DNA of 64,000 nt from NCBI GenBank assembly GCA_040274725.1, contig JBEMAQ010000017.1:19919-83918 (forward strand), given 5' to 3'. This document shows, one piece after another, positions 8,713 through 17,167 of the stretch. Within the stretch, counting starts at the first letter, position 1. The number at the start of each line of letters is the position of its first letter. Source of the stretch: Solibacillus sp040274725. Its GTDB lineage: Bacteria; Bacillota; Bacilli; Bacillales_A; Planococcaceae. A program made the translations under genes and the position numbers. Under the pieces are notes generated by a model that was not told where the DNA came from, did no database searches, and was given only the letters and a program-made list of their open reading frames with translations.

Positions 8713-9849
8713 ATGTATACAGAGGAGCATGTGATGTTTCGCAAATCGTTACGGAAAATGCTAGAGAAGGAAGCGTATCCGTTTTTTGATGTGTGGGAGG
8801 ATGAGCGTGATATTCCGCGCGAATTTTGGCTGAAGCTTGGGGAGCAGGGTTATCTTTGTCCAAGTGTAGGCGAGGAATACGGTGGGCTTAGTCTCGATTT
8901 TGGCTATGGGGCGATTTTGACTGAGGAGCTAGAACGTGTTGGGGCAGGGCTTGCAAGTGGGATTTCACTCCATTCGGATATTGTGACGCCGTATATTGAA
9001 GCATACGGCACCGAGGAACAAAAACAGCGCTTTCTGCCAAAAAGTGTGAGCGGTGAATGGATTTCTGCAATTGCAATGACTGAGCCGGGTGCCGGGTCAG
9101 ATTTAGCGGGTATTGGGACGACTGCGCACCGTGATGGTGACGCTTACATCTTAAACGGTGAGAAAACCTTTATTACAAATGGTATGCATGCAGATTATGT
9201 GGTCGTTGTTTGTAAAACGAACCCACAAGCACAGCCTGCTTATAAAGGAATTAGCTTACTCATTGTTGAGACAGGAATGCCTGGCTTTACGCGCGGTAAA
9301 AAGCTCAATAAGGTCGGTATGCACTCCGCGGATACAGGGGAGCTTATTTTTGAGGATGTACGTGTGCCGGTGAGTAATTTGCTCGGTGAAGAGGGGCGCG
9401 GCTTTTATTATTTGATGGAAAAATTGCAGCAGGAGCGCTTAATTGTCGCGATTGAATCGCAAATTGAAGCAGAGTGCTGCCTTGAACTAACGACTGCCTA
9501 CGTCAAAGAGCGCAAAGCATTTGGTAGTCGCATTGCTGATTTTCAAAACACCCAATATAAGTTAGCGGAGATGGCGACAGAAATTGATATTGGTCGTACA
9601 TATGTTGATACGCTTATTGCACGGCATGTCGCAGGGGAGTCGCTTGTACGCGAGGTGTCGATGGCGAAATGGTGGATTAGTGAGATGGCCAAGCGCGTAG
9701 CAGCCGAATGTATGCAGCTTCACGGGGGCTATGGCTACATGGAGGAATACGAAATTGCACGGCGCTACCGTGACATTCCGGTGGCCGCAATTTATGCGGG
9801 GACAACGGAAATAATGAAGGGGATTATTGCAAAGGATATTTTGAAATAG
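8713..9849 (+). CDS. Acyl-CoA dehydrogenase
   Basis: A 378-residue FAD enzyme that desaturates an acyl-CoA at C2-C3. Signature stretches are MTEPGAGSDLAGI, GEKTFITNG and the C-terminal LHGGYGYMEEYEIARRYRD. The position that supplies the catalytic Glu in medium- and short-chain enzymes is Ala362 here (YAGTTEIM), whereas Glu241 in LQQERL matches the alternative base seen in isovaleryl-CoA and long-chain dehydrogenases. I chose ATG 8713 because AAAGGGG lies eight bases upstream; GTG 8704 overlaps that site. The thiolase gene follows after 12 bases, so both probably act in one fatty or branched acyl degradation route. Confidence 0.93.
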   Translation: MYTEEHVMFRKSLRKMLEKEAYPFFDVWEDERDIPREFWLKLGEQGYLCPSVGEEYGGLSLDFGYGAILTEELERVGAGLASGISLHSDIVTPYIEAYGTEEQKQRFLPKSVSGEWISAIAMTEPGAGSDLAGIGTTAHRDGDAYILNGEKTFITNGMHADYVVVVCKTNPQAQPAYKGISLLIVETGMPGFTRGKKLNKVGMHSADTGELIFEDVRVPVSNLLGEEGRGFYYLMEKLQQERLIVAIESQIEAECCLELTTAYVKERKAFGSRIADFQNTQYKLAEMATEIDIGRTYVDTLIARHVAGESLVREVSMAKWWISEMAKRVAAECMQLHGGYGYMEEYEIARRYRDIPVAAIYAGTTEIMKGIIAKDILK

Positions 9850-9861
9850 GGGGAGAATGAC

Positions 9862-11043
9862 ATGACAGTATATATCGTAGACGGAGCACGCACAGCCTTT
9901 ACAGAGTTTGGCGGCTCATTTGCAGGAACAGATGCAGTAACACTAGGTACAAAAACAGCGGTGGAGGCGTTAAAGCGTGCGGGCGTACAGCCTGGTGACG
10001 TAGATCAAGTAATTTACGGCGGGGTTATTACAACAGGGGAAAACTCGGCGTATTTGGCGCGTCATATCGGACTGTATGCAGGTGTGTCGCAGGAGGTGCC
10101 GGCACTAACATTGAATCGTCTATGCGGTTCTGGCATGCAATCGATTATTTCAGCCGCGCAGTTAATTCAACTTGGCGAGGCAAATGTTGTGCTAGCAGGT
10201 GGTGCGGAAAATATGTCACAGGCACCATACTCGAATTTCACGCAACGCTTTGGCGGAGCAAAAATGGGTGACTTGCAGTTTGTGGATATGCTATCCGCTA
10301 CATTAACGGACAAATATACAGGTGCTGGTATGGGCTTAACAGCAGAAAAATTAGCGGAGCAGTATGAGCTTACACGCGAGGAGCAGGATAAGTTTGCACT
10401 ACTTTCACATGAGCGTGCAGCAGCGGCGCGCGCCTTGGATAAGTTTGCAGATGAAATTGTCCCTGTGACGCTTTCCACACGCAAGGGCGACGTTGTCATT
10501 GACCGCGACGAGCATATTAAAGAGGGCGGCACACTAGAATCGTTAGCGAAACTACGCCCGGCGTTTAAAAAGGATGGTACTGTAACGGCAGCGAATGCAT
10601 CTGGTATTAATGATGGTGCGGCATCGGTTGTCGTGGCGAGCGAGGAGTTTGTACAGGAGCATAACTTAAAACCAATTGCGCGTATCGTTAGCTGGGGTGT
10701 TGTTGGTGTGGACCCGACGATTATGGGCATCGGACCGGTACCAGCGATTAAGCAGGCATTAGCACGTGCGAATTTAACAATAGCTGATATGGATTTAGTC
10801 GAAGTAAATGAAGCATTTTCCGCGCAATATTTGGCGGTGGAAAAGGCACTTGGGCTTGACCGTGAGAAAACAAATGTTAACGGTGGCGCAATCGCACTTG
10901 GCCATCCAGTTGGTGCAAGTGGCACGCGTATCATTCTTTCAGTAGCATATGAACTTGCGCGTCGCGGCGGTAAATATGCAGTTGCAAGCCTATGCATCGG
11001 TGGCGGGCAAGGTATTGCACTTATTATTGAAAATGTAAAATAA
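9862..11043 (+). CDS. Acetyl-CoA C-acyltransferase (thiolase)
   Basis: A 393-residue thiolase, full length. The catalytic residues are visible: nucleophile Cys88 (LCGSGMQS), His348 (GHPVGASG) and Cys378 (CIGGGQG). It either cleaves 3-ketoacyl-CoA in beta-oxidation or condenses two acetyl-CoA; pairing with an acyl-CoA dehydrogenase favours the degradative direction, but hydratase and hydroxyacyl-CoA dehydrogenase genes are not nearby. Ribosome binding site GGGGGAG. Confidence 0.93.
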   Translation: MTVYIVDGARTAFTEFGGSFAGTDAVTLGTKTAVEALKRAGVQPGDVDQVIYGGVITTGENSAYLARHIGLYAGVSQEVPALTLNRLCGSGMQSIISAAQLIQLGEANVVLAGGAENMSQAPYSNFTQRFGGAKMGDLQFVDMLSATLTDKYTGAGMGLTAEKLAEQYELTREEQDKFALLSHERAAAARALDKFADEIVPVTLSTRKGDVVIDRDEHIKEGGTLESLAKLRPAFKKDGTVTAANASGINDGAASVVVASEEFVQEHNLKPIARIVSWGVVGVDPTIMGIGPVPAIKQALARANLTIADMDLVEVNEAFSAQYLAVEKALGLDREKTNVNGGAIALGHPVGASGTRIILSVAYELARRGGKYAVASLCIGGGQGIALIIENVK

Positions 11044-11046
11044 TAG

Positions 11047-11084
11047 ACTGTGCCAAAAGCTTTTGTTTTTGGCACAGTTTTTTT
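11047..11084 (+). terminator. Intrinsic terminator after thiolase
   Basis: ACTGTGCCAAAA pairs with TTTTGGCACAGT, followed by a run of T. Confidence 0.93.
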
Positions 11085-11171
11085 CGTATTTACACGAAAA
11101 AAACTCGCCAAAGCGTAATTGATTGTAATATATGTTACACTAAACGCAATGAACTAAAGGTGGGAATAAAC

Positions 11172-12383
11172 ATGTCAGCAATTAATTTACTGAATGAAAC
11201 GTTACAAAATAAATGGTCGTTTGAAACGACAATGAAGATTCAAGAGGAAATGATTCCTGCGATGCTTGAAGGCAAGGATGTCGTTGCAGAATCACCGACA
11301 GGCTCAGGGAAAACATTAGCATATGTCTTACCGATTTTAAATAAAGTGGACGGTACGAAAAAACAAACACAAGCACTAATCGTTGCACCATCTCAGGAGC
11401 TTGCGATGCAAATTGTAGAGGTTATTCGCGATTGGACAGCAGGCACAGATATTACGGTACAGCAGTTAATTGGTGGTGCGAACTCAGCACGTCAAATTGA
11501 AAAATTAAAGAAAAAACCAACGATTGTTGTTGGGACACCAGGTCGCTTAAATGAACTTGCGCGCCAAGGGAAATTGAAGCTAAAAGAAGTTGAAACAGTT
11601 GTTTTAGATGAATGCGATCAATTACTTAGCCGTGAGTACCGTGTCGTTGTAAAATCATTTATCGATGGTGCAGCATTTGGTCGCCAAGTTGTTGTTGTAT
11701 CTGCAACAATTACGGAAGAAATTGAGCTAGTAGCAGAGCGCATGATGTTTGAGCCAGTGCGCATTAAAATTAAGCCAGAGGATATGGTGAAATTCGGTAA
11801 GGTTGTCCACTCATTTGTGAAGGCAGATGAGCGTGAAAAAACGGATTTATTACGTCGTCTGTCGCATATTGAAGGCGTGCGCGCTTTAGCATTTGTCAAT
11901 AATATCGACCAAGTACTAATGAAGCAAAATAAGCTTGCATATAAGGATGCACCAATTGTTGCCTTGCATTCAGACATGAAAAAGGATGAGCGCAAAAAGG
12001 CGTTAGATTCTTTCCGTAAGGGAGAGGTGCGTGTATTAATCGCGACAGATATCGCTGCACGTGGCCTTGATATTACAGGTCTAACACACGTAATTCACTT
12101 AGACGTACCACGCACAATTGAGCAGTACACACACCGTTCGGGTCGTACGGGCCGCGCGGGTGCTGATGGTGAAGTAATGATGTTTCTTTCATATAAAGAC
12201 GAAAAAACGTATAAAAAATGGCTACGTGAGCTATCACTAAAAGGCGTACAAAAAATTTGGAGTCAAGGTGAGTTTATTGAAGGCAATTCAAAAACAGTCA
12301 CTGCTCCGCAAGAGTCGAAAAAAGACAAAAAGCCGTATGAAGCAAAATCAGGTAAAAAAGGTGTAACATTTAAAAAGAAATGA
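11172..12383 (+). CDS. DEAD-box family RNA helicase with a DECD motif (YfmL-like)
   Basis: A 403-residue superfamily 2 helicase. Visible motifs: Q-motif region, ESPTGSGKT (I), PSQELAMQ (Ia), GTPGRL (Ib), VLDECDQLL (II), SATITEE (III), IATDIAARGLDI (V) and HRSGRTGRAG (VI). Motif II reads DECD rather than DEAD, so the third acidic-box residue is Cys. The short basic tail after the helicase core resembles YfmL more than CshA or DbpA. Expected to remodel RNA, for example during ribosome assembly. Start at 11172 follows AAAGGTGGG; it overlaps the next gene's upstream region. Confidence 0.9.
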   Translation: MSAINLLNETLQNKWSFETTMKIQEEMIPAMLEGKDVVAESPTGSGKTLAYVLPILNKVDGTKKQTQALIVAPSQELAMQIVEVIRDWTAGTDITVQQLIGGANSARQIEKLKKKPTIVVGTPGRLNELARQGKLKLKEVETVVLDECDQLLSREYRVVVKSFIDGAAFGRQVVVVSATITEEIELVAERMMFEPVRIKIKPEDMVKFGKVVHSFVKADEREKTDLLRRLSHIEGVRALAFVNNIDQVLMKQNKLAYKDAPIVALHSDMKKDERKKALDSFRKGEVRVLIATDIAARGLDITGLTHVIHLDVPRTIEQYTHRSGRTGRAGADGEVMMFLSYKDEKTYKKWLRELSLKGVQKIWSQGEFIEGNSKTVTAPQESKKDKKPYEAKSGKKGVTFKKK

Positions 12384-12394
12384 GGCTGTGCGTG

Positions 12395-13624
12395 ATGACA
12401 TTTGAAGAAAAATTAGCGGAGTATGCAGATTTAGCTGTTCGCGTTGGGGCGAACGTGCAAAAGGGGCAATATTTATTAATTAACACGTCTACTGATACGC
12501 TGGAATTTACACGCTTAGTCGTGAAAAAGGCGTACGAGGCGGGTGCAGCGCGCGTCCACGTGAATTTAACGGATGCGAGCTTTGAACGTGATTTTTATGA
12601 AAATGTATCAATTGAAGAAACAGCGAACTTCCCAAAATGGACAGTGGCGCAGCGTGATGAGCTCATTGCACGTAAAGGTGCGTTATTGTGGATTGATGCA
12701 CAGGATCCGGATTTACTTGCGGGCATTGATGTCAACGTACTTGGCGCGCAGCAAAAAGCGGCGGGTGAGGCACTTGTGAATTACCGTAAAGCGGTTATGA
12801 ATGATGAGATTGCCTGGTCTATTATTGCAGTGCCTTCTGACAAATGGGCAGCGAAAGTAATGGCGCACTTACCACAGAATGAGCAAGTACCAGCACTTTG
12901 GGATGCGATTTTTAAAGCGGTACGTATCGGCGAGGGGAATGCAGTGGCGCAGTGGCGCACGCATATTGACGAGCTTGAGTCACGTGCGGCGCAGCTAAAC
13001 GCAATGAACATTCGCCAACTGCATTACAAGGCACCAGGCACGGATTTAACAATTGATTTACCAGATAAGCACTTATGGCAATCAGGTAGTAGTAAAGCGC
13101 CAAATGGTACGACATTTACAGCGAATATGCCGACTGAGGAAGTGTTTACACTCCCTGCGAAATTTGGTGTCAACGGTTATGTTTCAAACACAAAGCCGCT
13201 TGCATATAAAGGGAATATTATCGACAACTTTAAATTAACGTTTGAAGGCGGTAAAATTGTGGAGGCCACAGCTGGTGTTGGCAATGAGTTACTGCAACAA
13301 CTAATCCATGTAGATGAGGGTTCATCTTACTTAGGTGAGGTAGCGCTTGTACCACATGCATCGCCAATTTCAGCGTCGGAGATTTTATATTACAATACAC
13401 TATTTGATGAAAATGCGTCGAACCACTTAGCAATTGGTGAAGCATATCCGACATGCTATGAGGGCGGCAAGGAGCTTGAGGCCGGTCAGCTTGAGGCTTT
13501 AGGTATTAATCGTTCGATGACACATGAGGATTTCATGATTGGTAGTGCAGAGATGGATATTGATGCAGAGCTTGCAGATGGTAGTACGCAAGCGATTTTC
13601 CGTAAAGGGAACTGGGCGTTTTAA
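12395..13624 (+). CDS. ampS: M29 family aminopeptidase AmpS
   Basis: A 409-residue cytosolic metallo-aminopeptidase of the thermophilic M29 family, matching the ~410 residues of B. subtilis AmpS. The C-terminal half carries the metal-binding set in GEVALVPHASPIS, NASNHLAIGEAYPTC and DFMIGSAEMDIDAEL. It should remove N-terminal residues from peptides. ATG 12395 is preferred: GAGG lies about nine bases before it and the N-terminus MTFEEKLAEYADLAV matches the family; an earlier ATG (12380) overlaps the helicase stop. Probably cotranscribed with the helicase gene. Confidence 0.92.
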   Translation: MTFEEKLAEYADLAVRVGANVQKGQYLLINTSTDTLEFTRLVVKKAYEAGAARVHVNLTDASFERDFYENVSIEETANFPKWTVAQRDELIARKGALLWIDAQDPDLLAGIDVNVLGAQQKAAGEALVNYRKAVMNDEIAWSIIAVPSDKWAAKVMAHLPQNEQVPALWDAIFKAVRIGEGNAVAQWRTHIDELESRAAQLNAMNIRQLHYKAPGTDLTIDLPDKHLWQSGSSKAPNGTTFTANMPTEEVFTLPAKFGVNGYVSNTKPLAYKGNIIDNFKLTFEGGKIVEATAGVGNELLQQLIHVDEGSSYLGEVALVPHASPISASEILYYNTLFDENASNHLAIGEAYPTCYEGGKELEAGQLEALGINRSMTHEDFMIGSAEMDIDAELADGSTQAIFRKGNWAF

Positions 13625-13637
13625 AAAATCTAAAGCA

Positions 13638-13690
13638 AGGGTGCTTAAGAAAGCTGATGAAACAGCTTTTTTAAGCACCCTTTCAATAAT
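13638..13690 (+). terminator. Intrinsic terminator after ampS
   Basis: Long stem (13638-13655 with 13663-13682, containing GGGTGCTTAA/TTAAGCACCC) ending in T-rich sequence. It separates ampS from the HNH fusion gene. Confidence 0.9.
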
Positions 13691-13709
13691 TTATGATGTG
13701 GAGATAATC

Positions 13710-15206
13710 ATGACAACCTTTCAGTATGAAAAGTTATATAATGGTCAATTAAAGCGTGAATATATAGACGCTAAATATTCAACAAAGGCGACCAAATCAA
13801 AAGAAACGATTTATAGTCAGTTAAATAAAATGAGCAAGTGTGAATTTGAACTGGGTAAAAATATTTTTGATATGAATGAAGAAGAGCTAAATTCTACATT
13901 AAAATTACTACGATGTTCAACCATCACAAGTGCGATTAATCATATCAATACATTTAAAAACTATATTCAATTTGCAAAAAATAGTGGCGTCACCAATTCT
14001 AAATCCATGTTTTTAGAAAAAGTTGTTGTTGCAGAGTTAGCTGATGAAATAATAGATCCGACTAAATGCAAACGATATAAACGCGCGGATATTTTGCAAG
14101 CTATAAAAGCCTTTGATAATTATACAGACGCAGCACTTTTACTCTGTCTATTCGAAGGAATTAAAGGTGATGAGTTTTCAGAGATATTTACATTGAATGT
14201 AAATAATTTGATGGAAGAAGTAGTGAACGGGCAGGGGAAATACAAAGTTACTTTATATAATTCTAAAAGTAAATCGAAAGCGAAAATAAGGACGATTGAA
14301 ATTAGTCAGGAACTTTACTATTTACTTCAGAGAGCACATAACCAAACAGAGTATATAAGCACAACGGGAACAGATAGACGTACACCCTATCAAGAAAGTG
14401 ACTATGTTTTTAAAAAAGCAAGAAAAGGCAAGCAGGATAATAGTAAACAGTTGAGTAGAAGTTTTATTACGAGAAAATTTATCTTTTTTAAAGATTATTT
14501 TGGAAATCATGATTTGGATGCGGATGATATTGTACGCAGTGGAATGATGCATTTAGCGTATACGTTATTACTGACATGTGAAGAGTTTACAAAAGAAGAG
14601 TGGCAGATTATTCATAAACAGTACGATACTAGACTAGCAACTTCTGATATGAAAAATTATTATGTCGATACAACGTTTTTAAGACGTACTATTTTTACTG
14701 CAAAATTTGAAGAGCTATATCGCAAGGAGATTGAATTACATAAGTTTCAGGCAACCGCTCCATTAATAAAAGAGCAGGGAAAAGGTTCTCAGAATTTTTT
14801 CTATACAGCTGAGATAGAAAAGGCTATTCGCAATGGACATTTAAGAAAAGCTGCACTAGAGCTTGCAAATTATCAGTGTTTAATTGATTGTGAGCATCGG
14901 GAATTTATTTCAAAGGCAACGGGAAGAAACTATGTAGAGGTACATCATTTTATTCCTTTAAAATACCAGGAAGAGTGGAATTCACGACTAGATTGCATTG
15001 GAAATTTAGTATGTCTTTGCGCGAGTTGCCATAGAAAATTACATTATGGTCTTTTTGAGGATAAAAAAGCGTTGCTACATACAATTTATACAGAAAAACT
15101 TCCTCAATTAGAGAAAGCGCATTTGAGTGTCTCTTTGCAAAAGTTATACCAGTACTATGCAGAAGATTTTGCAGAAGAATTAAGAGATGTACTAGCAGAA
15201 GTTTAG
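13710..15206 (+). CDS. MrpR/YopR-like integrase-fold protein fused to an HNH endonuclease
   Basis: A 498-residue two-part protein. Residues ~25-95 (FELGKNIFDMNEEELNSTLK) look like a core-binding SAM-like domain; residues ~125-300 follow the tyrosine-recombinase fold as in the SPbeta repressor MrpR/YopR: LLLCLFEGIKGDEFSEIFTL, a beta-hairpin ending RTIEIS, then DIVRSGMMHLAYTLL and EEFTKEEW. The first catalytic Arg is replaced by Lys152 (GIKGDEF), the His of HxxR is Asp, and only Arg276 remains, so recombinase activity is unlikely. Residues ~390-440 are an HNH nuclease with paired cysteines: YQCLIDCEHREF, VEVHHFIPL (His411-412) and LCASCHRKLHYG. I infer a DNA-binding module carrying a nuclease, perhaps for defence or a mobile element. 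ATG 13710 follows GTGGAG. It is A/T-rich and sits beside decayed genes. Confidence 0.8.
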   Translation: MTTFQYEKLYNGQLKREYIDAKYSTKATKSKETIYSQLNKMSKCEFELGKNIFDMNEEELNSTLKLLRCSTITSAINHINTFKNYIQFAKNSGVTNSKSMFLEKVVVAELADEIIDPTKCKRYKRADILQAIKAFDNYTDAALLLCLFEGIKGDEFSEIFTLNVNNLMEEVVNGQGKYKVTLYNSKSKSKAKIRTIEISQELYYLLQRAHNQTEYISTTGTDRRTPYQESDYVFKKARKGKQDNSKQLSRSFITRKFIFFKDYFGNHDLDADDIVRSGMMHLAYTLLLTCEEFTKEEWQIIHKQYDTRLATSDMKNYYVDTTFLRRTIFTAKFEELYRKEIELHKFQATAPLIKEQGKGSQNFFYTAEIEKAIRNGHLRKAALELANYQCLIDCEHREFISKATGRNYVEVHHFIPLKYQEEWNSRLDCIGNLVCLCASCHRKLHYGLFEDKKALLHTIYTEKLPQLEKAHLSVSLQKLYQYYAEDFAEELRDVLAEV

Positions 15207-15224
15207 TAGCGCCTCATAAATAAT

Positions 15225-15270
15225 AAAAGTCGGTTCATACGCTATTAGCATGAACCAACTTTTATTGTTT
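15225..15270 (+). terminator. Intrinsic terminator after the HNH fusion gene
   Basis: AAAAGT-C-GGTTCAT pairs with ATGAACC-A-ACTTTT, then TATTGTTT. Confidence 0.85.
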
Positions 15271-15300
15271 TTATGAGTGTGTACGCTCAAGTTTCATAAG

Positions 15301-15656
15301 CTATTCGCTTAATTTAACATCTTTCAAGTGATACATACTATCCGTGCTTACACGGAAGCCTGATACCTTATCCGAAACCCCTGTTAAAATCGACGGATGC
15401 AATACGAATGCCATTGGTGAATCATCTGAAATTAATTGCATGGCTTCTTTATAAATCGCTTCATGCTTTGCAGCATCCACCTCTTGGCGACTTTCTTCTA
15501 GTAGCTTATCTACAGCTGGATTTGCCTAGAATGAGCCGCCATGTTGTGAAGAGTAGAACAGTGCAAATAAACCGTAGTCCGCGTCGTTTGTTGCATTTGA
15601 CCAGCCTAAGATGAACATGTCCTGCTCACCCACAGCATCCGTATACAAAGGCGCTG
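15301..15656 (-). pseudogene. Remnant of a peptide ABC transporter substrate-binding protein (C-terminal part)
   Basis: The minus strand reads the C-terminus of an OppA/DppA-type binding protein: GEQDMFILGWSNATNDADYG, LFYSSQHGGSF, an in-frame TAG, then NPAVDKLLEESRQEV, DDSPMAFVLHPSIL and SMYHLKDVKLSE with a natural stop at 15301. About 115 residues remain of an expected ~530. No start and an internal stop make it non-functional. Its broken 5' end abuts, head to head, a plus-strand fragment of a peptide transporter ATPase. It differs in sequence from the intact binding protein at 60272. Confidence 0.85.
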
Positions 15657-15901
15657 CTGTCGGCGATTCCGGTGCCAGATCCGGATGCGAAAAAGCAGCG
15701 AATTATGCTAAAGGGCGATGTGCCATCACCCATTGACCCACCAGCAGGCTGTCGCTTTCATACACGCAGCCCGTTTGCGATAGAGCTTTGTCAAACTGAG
15801 GAGCCTGTGTACGCACATCTCATTTAATGAAAGCCACACATCAGGTGGCATGCCATCACATGGAGCAAATTTCTGAAGGTATGCTGACCTCGACTTATTA
15901 G
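15657..15901 (+). pseudogene. Remnant of a peptide ABC transporter ATP-binding protein (DppF/OppF C-terminus)
   Basis: The plus strand reads LSAIPVPDPDAKKQRIMLKG, DVPSPIDPPAGCRFHTRSPFA and, after a frameshift near 15828, KATHQVACHHMEQ. These are the last ~75 residues of a DppF-type ATPase, including the Cys-rich C-terminal motif, in which the second Cys is now Ser (HTRSPFA). All ATP-binding motifs are missing. It is a paralogue, not a copy, of the intact gene at 59252. With the neighbouring minus-strand fragment it marks an inverted and deleted transporter locus. Confidence 0.85.
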
Positions 15902-15904
15902 CTT

Positions 15905-15950
15905 AAAACTACTTTTTGCGAATGTTCGTTCGTGAAAAGTGGTTTTTTTT
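15905..15950 (+). terminator. Terminator-like hairpin after the ATPase remnant
   Basis: AAAACTACTTTTT pairs with GAAAAGTGGTTTT (with G-T pairs) followed by eight T. Probably the surviving terminator of the lost transporter operon. Confidence 0.75.
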
Positions 15951-16000
15951 AGAGTGCTCGTGTACACTAATTTTAAGGAAAAAAGTAGGAGGAGATGGCG

Positions 16001-17167
16001 ATGAAAATATTTCATACAGCGGATTGGCATTTAGGTAAATTAGTGCAGGGCTTTTATATGACGGACGACCAAAGACATGTGATTGGGCAGTTAATTGCGG
16101 CCATAGATGAGGAGCAGCCGGATGTGATTATTATCGCAGGGGATTTATATGACCGAGCTTTGCCACCAGTTGAGGCGGTTAATTTACTTGATGAGCTACT
16201 AGCAGAAATTGTACTAAAGCGTAACGTGCCTGTGCTTGCGATTGCAGGGAACCACGACAGCCCGACACGTGTGCAGTTTGGTAGTAAGCTGATGAAGGAG
16301 TCTGGTCTTCATATTGTTGGAGAGCTATCGGCGCCACTTGAGCCAGTTGTACTGCAGGACGAGTACGGGGAAGTACATTTTCATTTAATTCCATTTGCGG
16401 AGCCGTCGCTTGTACGAGAAAAGTATACGAATCAGGTGATTTCTACATATGATGAGGCGATGCAGGTGGTGACGGAGCAAATTGCTAGCACGATGAAGAA
16501 AGACGTGCGTCATGTGGCCATTGCGCATGCGTTTGTGACGCCGTACGGGGAAAGTCAAGACAATACGAGTGAGTCAGAGCGCCCGTTATCCATTGGCGGC
16601 TCAGAATATGTGAGCGCAAAGCATTTTGAGCCGTTTCATTATACAGCGCTTGGCCATTTGCACCGCGCGCATTACGTATTGCATGAGCGCATTCGCTATG
16701 CAGGCTCACCGCTGAAATTTTCATCGTCTGAGGTGACGCATGAGAAAGGCTTTTTCATTGTTGATTTAGCGGCAGATGGTAGTGTGGCCATTGAAAAGCG
16801 TGTATTTAAACCGAAGCGTGATTTGCGCATTGTTGAAGGCACGCTACAGGAAATTTTGCGCCATGACAAAAGTGAGGATTACGTATTTATTCAATTAACA
16901 GACCGCACACCGGTTGTCGGTGCGATGGAGCAGGTTCGCACGGTTTATGAAAATGCGATGCATGTCGCGCGTAAAGTGCAGCCTGTGGAATTAACAGAGC
17001 GTGCGCAGTTTGTGAAGCGTGAGCAGCTAGATGATAGCGCATTGTTTCATGCTTTTTATGAGCAAATGACGGGAGCGGAGGCAACAAATGCGGCACGCGC
17101 AATTTTTGAGGATGTTTTACAAGAAATGCTGAGTGAGGAACGCGAAAGTCAGGGGGCGAAATCATGA
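16001..17167 (+). CDS. sbcD: Nuclease SbcCD subunit D
   Basis: A 388-residue Mre11-family nuclease. Phosphoesterase motifs are TADWHLGK, AGDLYDR, AGNHDSP, IAHAF and GHLHR. With SbcC it opens hairpins and trims DNA ends, limiting palindrome-related damage. I chose ATG 16001 because TAGGAGGA ends eight bases before it; ATG 15995 is too close to that site. The stop codon overlaps the sbcC start as ATGA, so translation is coupled. Confidence 0.95.
   Translation: MKIFHTADWHLGKLVQGFYMTDDQRHVIGQLIAAIDEEQPDVIIIAGDLYDRALPPVEAVNLLDELLAEIVLKRNVPVLAIAGNHDSPTRVQFGSKLMKESGLHIVGELSAPLEPVVLQDEYGEVHFHLIPFAEPSLVREKYTNQVISTYDEAMQVVTEQIASTMKKDVRHVAIAHAFVTPYGESQDNTSESERPLSIGGSEYVSAKHFEPFHYTALGHLHRAHYVLHERIRYAGSPLKFSSSEVTHEKGFFIVDLAADGSVAIEKRVFKPKRDLRIVEGTLQEILRHDKSEDYVFIQLTDRTPVVGAMEQVRTVYENAMHVARKVQPVELTERAQFVKREQLDDSALFHAFYEQMTGAEATNAARAIFEDVLQEMLSEERESQGAKS

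Noticed and set aside
10167..11111. 314-codon minus-strand frame across the thiolase gene
   Set aside because: It is antisense to a fully conserved thiolase; Ser/Ala/Thr-rich composition is typical of a codon-mirror shadow.
14881..15060. Possible homing endonuclease or intron/intein context for the HNH motif
   Set aside because: No intron or intein boundaries in the flanking genes; ampS and sbcD are intact and the HNH lies in a complete free-standing protein.
15301..15901. Insertion sequence or transposon at the transporter scar
   Set aside because: No transposase, terminal inverted repeats or target duplications were seen; fragments read as transporter genes.
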